Assembly (NCBI GenBank): GCA_030156305.1
Contig: JASGMZ010000155.1
Span: forward strand, 1-7,198
Reading direction: 5' to 3'
Length of the DNA: 7,198 bases
Source: Bacteroidales bacterium
GTDB lineage: Bacteria > Bacteroidota > Bacteroidia > Bacteroidales > UBA12077
Shown here one piece after another: positions 5,847 to 7,198 of the stretch. The number at the start of each line of letters is the position of its first letter. Position 1 is the first letter of the stretch. The position numbers were made by a program, and so were the translations under genes. The notes under the pieces were generated by a model that was not told the DNA's origin, searched no databases, and saw only the letters and a list, made by a program, of their open reading frames with translations.

Positions 5847-6849
5847 TACTTTTGGCTATATTTTTAGGGTAAGCATTTATGGGGAATCGCATGGTGAACA
5901 GGTAGGAGTTTTAATTGATGGCTGCCCTGCCGGGTTACCTGTCACAGAAGTTGATTTTACCCATGATTTGCTGCGACGCAAAAGCGGAGCCAAAGGAACA
6001 ACACCTCGTATTGAAGAGGATAAACCGAAAATATTATCGGGGGTATTTAACGGTAAAACCACCGGCGCACCTCTTCTTATCGCTTTTGACAATATAAATA
6101 CGAAATCCGAAGATTATCAACAATTACAGAATTTTCCACGCCCAGGCCATGCCGACTTTACCGCCAAATTGAAATATGGAGGATATAACGATTACCGGGG
6201 AGGAGGACATTTTTCAGGCCGGCTTACTCTTGGGTTAGTTGCTGCCGGTGTGATTGCTAAGAAATTGATTTATCCGTTAACAATTCAGGCAAATTTGATT
6301 GAAGCCGGAGGTGAAAAAAATATAGAAAATGCTATTGATAATGCGATAAAAAAGAATGATTCTATTGGAGGAATTGTTGAGTGCCGGGCCGAACAGGTTC
6401 CTGTGGGTTTAGGTGAACCCTTTTTTAACTCTGTCGAATCCTTACTTAGCCATATCATTTTTGCCGTTCCGGCAATAAAGGGAATAGAATTCGGCGCTGG
6501 ATTTGATGCGGCAAGGATGTTTGGAAGTGAGCATAATGATGAACTTATTGATTCCTCAGGGAAAACCGCTACTAATTTTGCAGGAGGAATTAACGGTGGA
6601 ATCACCAATGGAAACTCGTTAGTTTTCAGAGTTGCTGTAAAACCAACCTCAAGTATTTCAAAACCTCAACATACACTAAATTTAGAATCAGGAAAAACTG
6701 AAAAACTAGAGGTAAAAGGCCGCCATGATGCCTGCATTGCATTAAGAGTACCGGTAGTTGTTGAAGCTGCAACAGCCATTGTATTAGCTGATTTAATGCT
6801 GGCTGAACAAAAAATCCCTAAAGTTCTTTTTGAACGAAATGGACGATGA
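5842..6849 (+). CDS. aroC: Chorismate synthase
   Basis: The product converts 5-enolpyruvylshikimate-3-phosphate to chorismate, the seventh and last step of the shikimate pathway, using reduced FMN in the cytoplasm. Family signatures are present from end to end: GESHG with His17, the RRKSG segment, LSGVFNGKTTGAPL, RPGHADF with His103, DYRGGGHFSGR (118-127), GGINGGITNGN (248-258) and the C-terminal GRHD (293-296) followed by VPVVVEAATAIVLADL. Both conserved catalytic histidines (His17 and His103) are there. At 335 residues it is shorter than the roughly 350-390 typical of the family, but both ends are intact, so this is a compact form, not a truncation. The GHAD and GGGHFSGRLT wording differs from the common SHAD and GGGRSSARET form and recalls the variant I associate with Clostridia. 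The gene is less AT-rich than the kinase. No other shikimate gene is nearby, and 62 nt separate it from the phosphoesterase. Confidence 0.97.
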   Translation: MNTFGYIFRVSIYGESHGEQVGVLIDGCPAGLPVTEVDFTHDLLRRKSGAKGTTPRIEEDKPKILSGVFNGKTTGAPLLIAFDNINTKSEDYQQLQNFPRPGHADFTAKLKYGGYNDYRGGGHFSGRLTLGLVAAGVIAKKLIYPLTIQANLIEAGGEKNIENAIDNAIKKNDSIGGIVECRAEQVPVGLGEPFFNSVESLLSHIIFAVPAIKGIEFGAGFDAARMFGSEHNDELIDSSGKTATNFAGGINGGITNGNSLVFRVAVKPTSSISKPQHTLNLESGKTEKLEVKGRHDACIALRVPVVVEAATAIVLADLMLAEQKIPKVLFERNGR

Positions 6850-6880
6850 AATAAAGTTTTAAATTGTGATGTTTTATTTT

Positions 6881-6924
6881 GCTATGAGTTTATAAGTAAC
6901 TGAATAGCTCTACGAACTTTTTTT
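6881..6924 (+). terminator. Weak candidate terminator downstream of aroC
   Basis: GCTAT (6881-6885) pairs with ATAGC (6904-6908), and inside it AGTT (6887-6890) pairs with AACT (6898-6901), giving about nine base pairs with a small internal loop. Seven Ts follow at 6918-6924. The 9-nt gap between the stem and the T-run is longer than in a textbook intrinsic terminator, so this is only a possibility. A second, A/T-only stem (6849-6855 with 6873-6879) precedes it. The rest of 6850-7084 shows no structure I can support apart from the micro-ORF. Confidence 0.22.
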
Positions 6925-6985
6925 GTTAGTTAATGAACCTTATACCGAAGGAATTTTTATTCGATTATTTATTATAGAACTTTAT

Positions 6986-7069
6986 ATGAAGATGAAATAC
7001 TATTTTTCTATTATTTTGTCTTTTTGTTTTTTATTATTCGGTTTTTTTAGAATAATTAAAGCATTTTAA
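6986..7069 (+). CDS. Doubtful hydrophobic micro-ORF
   Basis: An ATG frame of 27 codons encodes a peptide beginning MKMKYYFSIILSF and ending RIIKAF. It has a short lysine-rich start, a hydrophobic core long enough for one membrane helix or a signal peptide, and a basic tail. It could be a tiny membrane protein, the remnant of a secreted-protein gene, or chance reading of a T-rich stretch, since TTT-rich DNA always reads as hydrophobic residues. There is no Shine-Dalgarno sequence and no convincing promoter. It runs toward the tRNA gene. Confidence 0.12.
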   Translation: MKMKYYFSIILSFCFLLFGFFRIIKAF

Positions 7070-7084
7070 GCAAAAATTTAACAT

Positions 7085-7110
7085 AAAAAAAACGGCTTTT
7101 AAAAAAGCCG
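7085..7110 (-). terminator. Intrinsic terminator of the tRNA-Arg gene
   Basis: Read on the minus strand, a stem of CGGCTTTT with AAAAGCCG (7093-7110) begins 5 nt after the tRNA 3' end and is followed by eight Ts (7085-7092). This is a classic intrinsic terminator for leftward transcription. In the plus direction no T-run follows the hairpin, so it should not stop transcripts coming from aroC. Confidence 0.85.
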
Positions 7111-7115
7111 CTTTG

Positions 7116-7188
7116 CGAACCTGGAGGGATTCGAACCCCCAACCTCCTGATCCGTAGTCAGGTGCACTATCCATTATGCTACAGGTTC
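7116..7188 (-). tRNA. trnR: tRNA-Arg, anticodon ACG
   Basis: The minus strand folds as a complete 73-nt cloverleaf. The acceptor stem is GAACCTG/CAGGTTC (7 bp), the D arm GCAT/GTGC with an AATGGATA loop, the anticodon stem CCTGA/TCAGG with loop CTACGGA, the variable loop AGGTT, and the T arm GGGGG/CCCTC with loop TTCGAAT and one G-U pair. The anticodon ACG (plus-strand CGT at 7153-7155) reads arginine CGN codons once A34 is deaminated to inosine by TadA. The discriminator base is G. The 3' CCA is not encoded, so it must be added after transcription. The promoter lies beyond the right edge of the window. Confidence 0.97.
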
Positions 7189-7198
7189 AATGTTAAAT

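Noticed and set aside
5877..6608. Minus-strand frames and a plus-strand shadow inside aroC
   Set aside because: They lie wholly within a well-supported gene and show no family similarity.
5842..6849. Truncated or pseudogene chorismate synthase because of its short length
   Set aside because: N-terminal, central and C-terminal signatures and both catalytic histidines are present in one open frame.
7085..7110. Bidirectional terminator shared by aroC and the tRNA gene
   Set aside because: No T-run follows the hairpin in the plus direction.

Overview
This window looks like an ordinary chromosomal stretch from an AT-rich member of the Bacteroidota. No 16S or marker-tree evidence is available here. 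The assignment rests on four things: a periplasmic-TPR histidine kinase architecture common in that phylum, no clear Shine-Dalgarno sequence before any start codon, at least one good match to the phylum's TTTG / TAnnTTTG promoter type, and protein styles that resemble Bacteroidota homologues. No mobile element, CRISPR array, integrase or phage gene was seen.

Layout from left to right. Positions 1-70 are a short, less AT-rich segment with small inverted repeats. Positions 71-2044 (minus strand) encode a membrane sensor histidine kinase with about seven TPR repeats. It is transcribed divergently from everything to its right, and a 117-bp intergenic region holds its promoter. Positions 2162-4030 (plus) encode a two-domain ABC-F ATPase of the Uup type, which acts on ribosomes rather than in transport. 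A 76-bp gap follows, dominated by a long imperfect inverted repeat that ends in a U-tract. Next come two genes only 5 nt apart. The first (4107-4925) fuses an N-terminal GAF-like/sensor-like domain to a polymerase-beta-type nucleotidyltransferase. The second (4931-5779) is a calcineurin-like metallophosphoesterase with all its metal-binding motifs. After a 62-bp gap with a perfect palindrome comes chorismate synthase (aroC, 5842-6849), the last enzyme of the shikimate pathway. The right edge holds a 266-bp non-coding stretch with one doubtful micro-ORF, then a tRNA-Arg(ACG) on the minus strand with a strong intrinsic terminator.

How the genes relate. The kinase, the ABC-F protein, aroC and the tRNA look like unrelated housekeeping or regulatory functions. 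The one pair that looks like a dedicated module is the nucleotidyltransferase plus phosphoesterase. They are tightly spaced and set off from the ABC-F gene by the inverted repeat and from aroC by a separate candidate promoter. A plausible but unproven reading is a signal-responsive nucleotide-transfer enzyme paired with a hydrolase that removes or processes the product. This is the best candidate in the window for an undescribed system.
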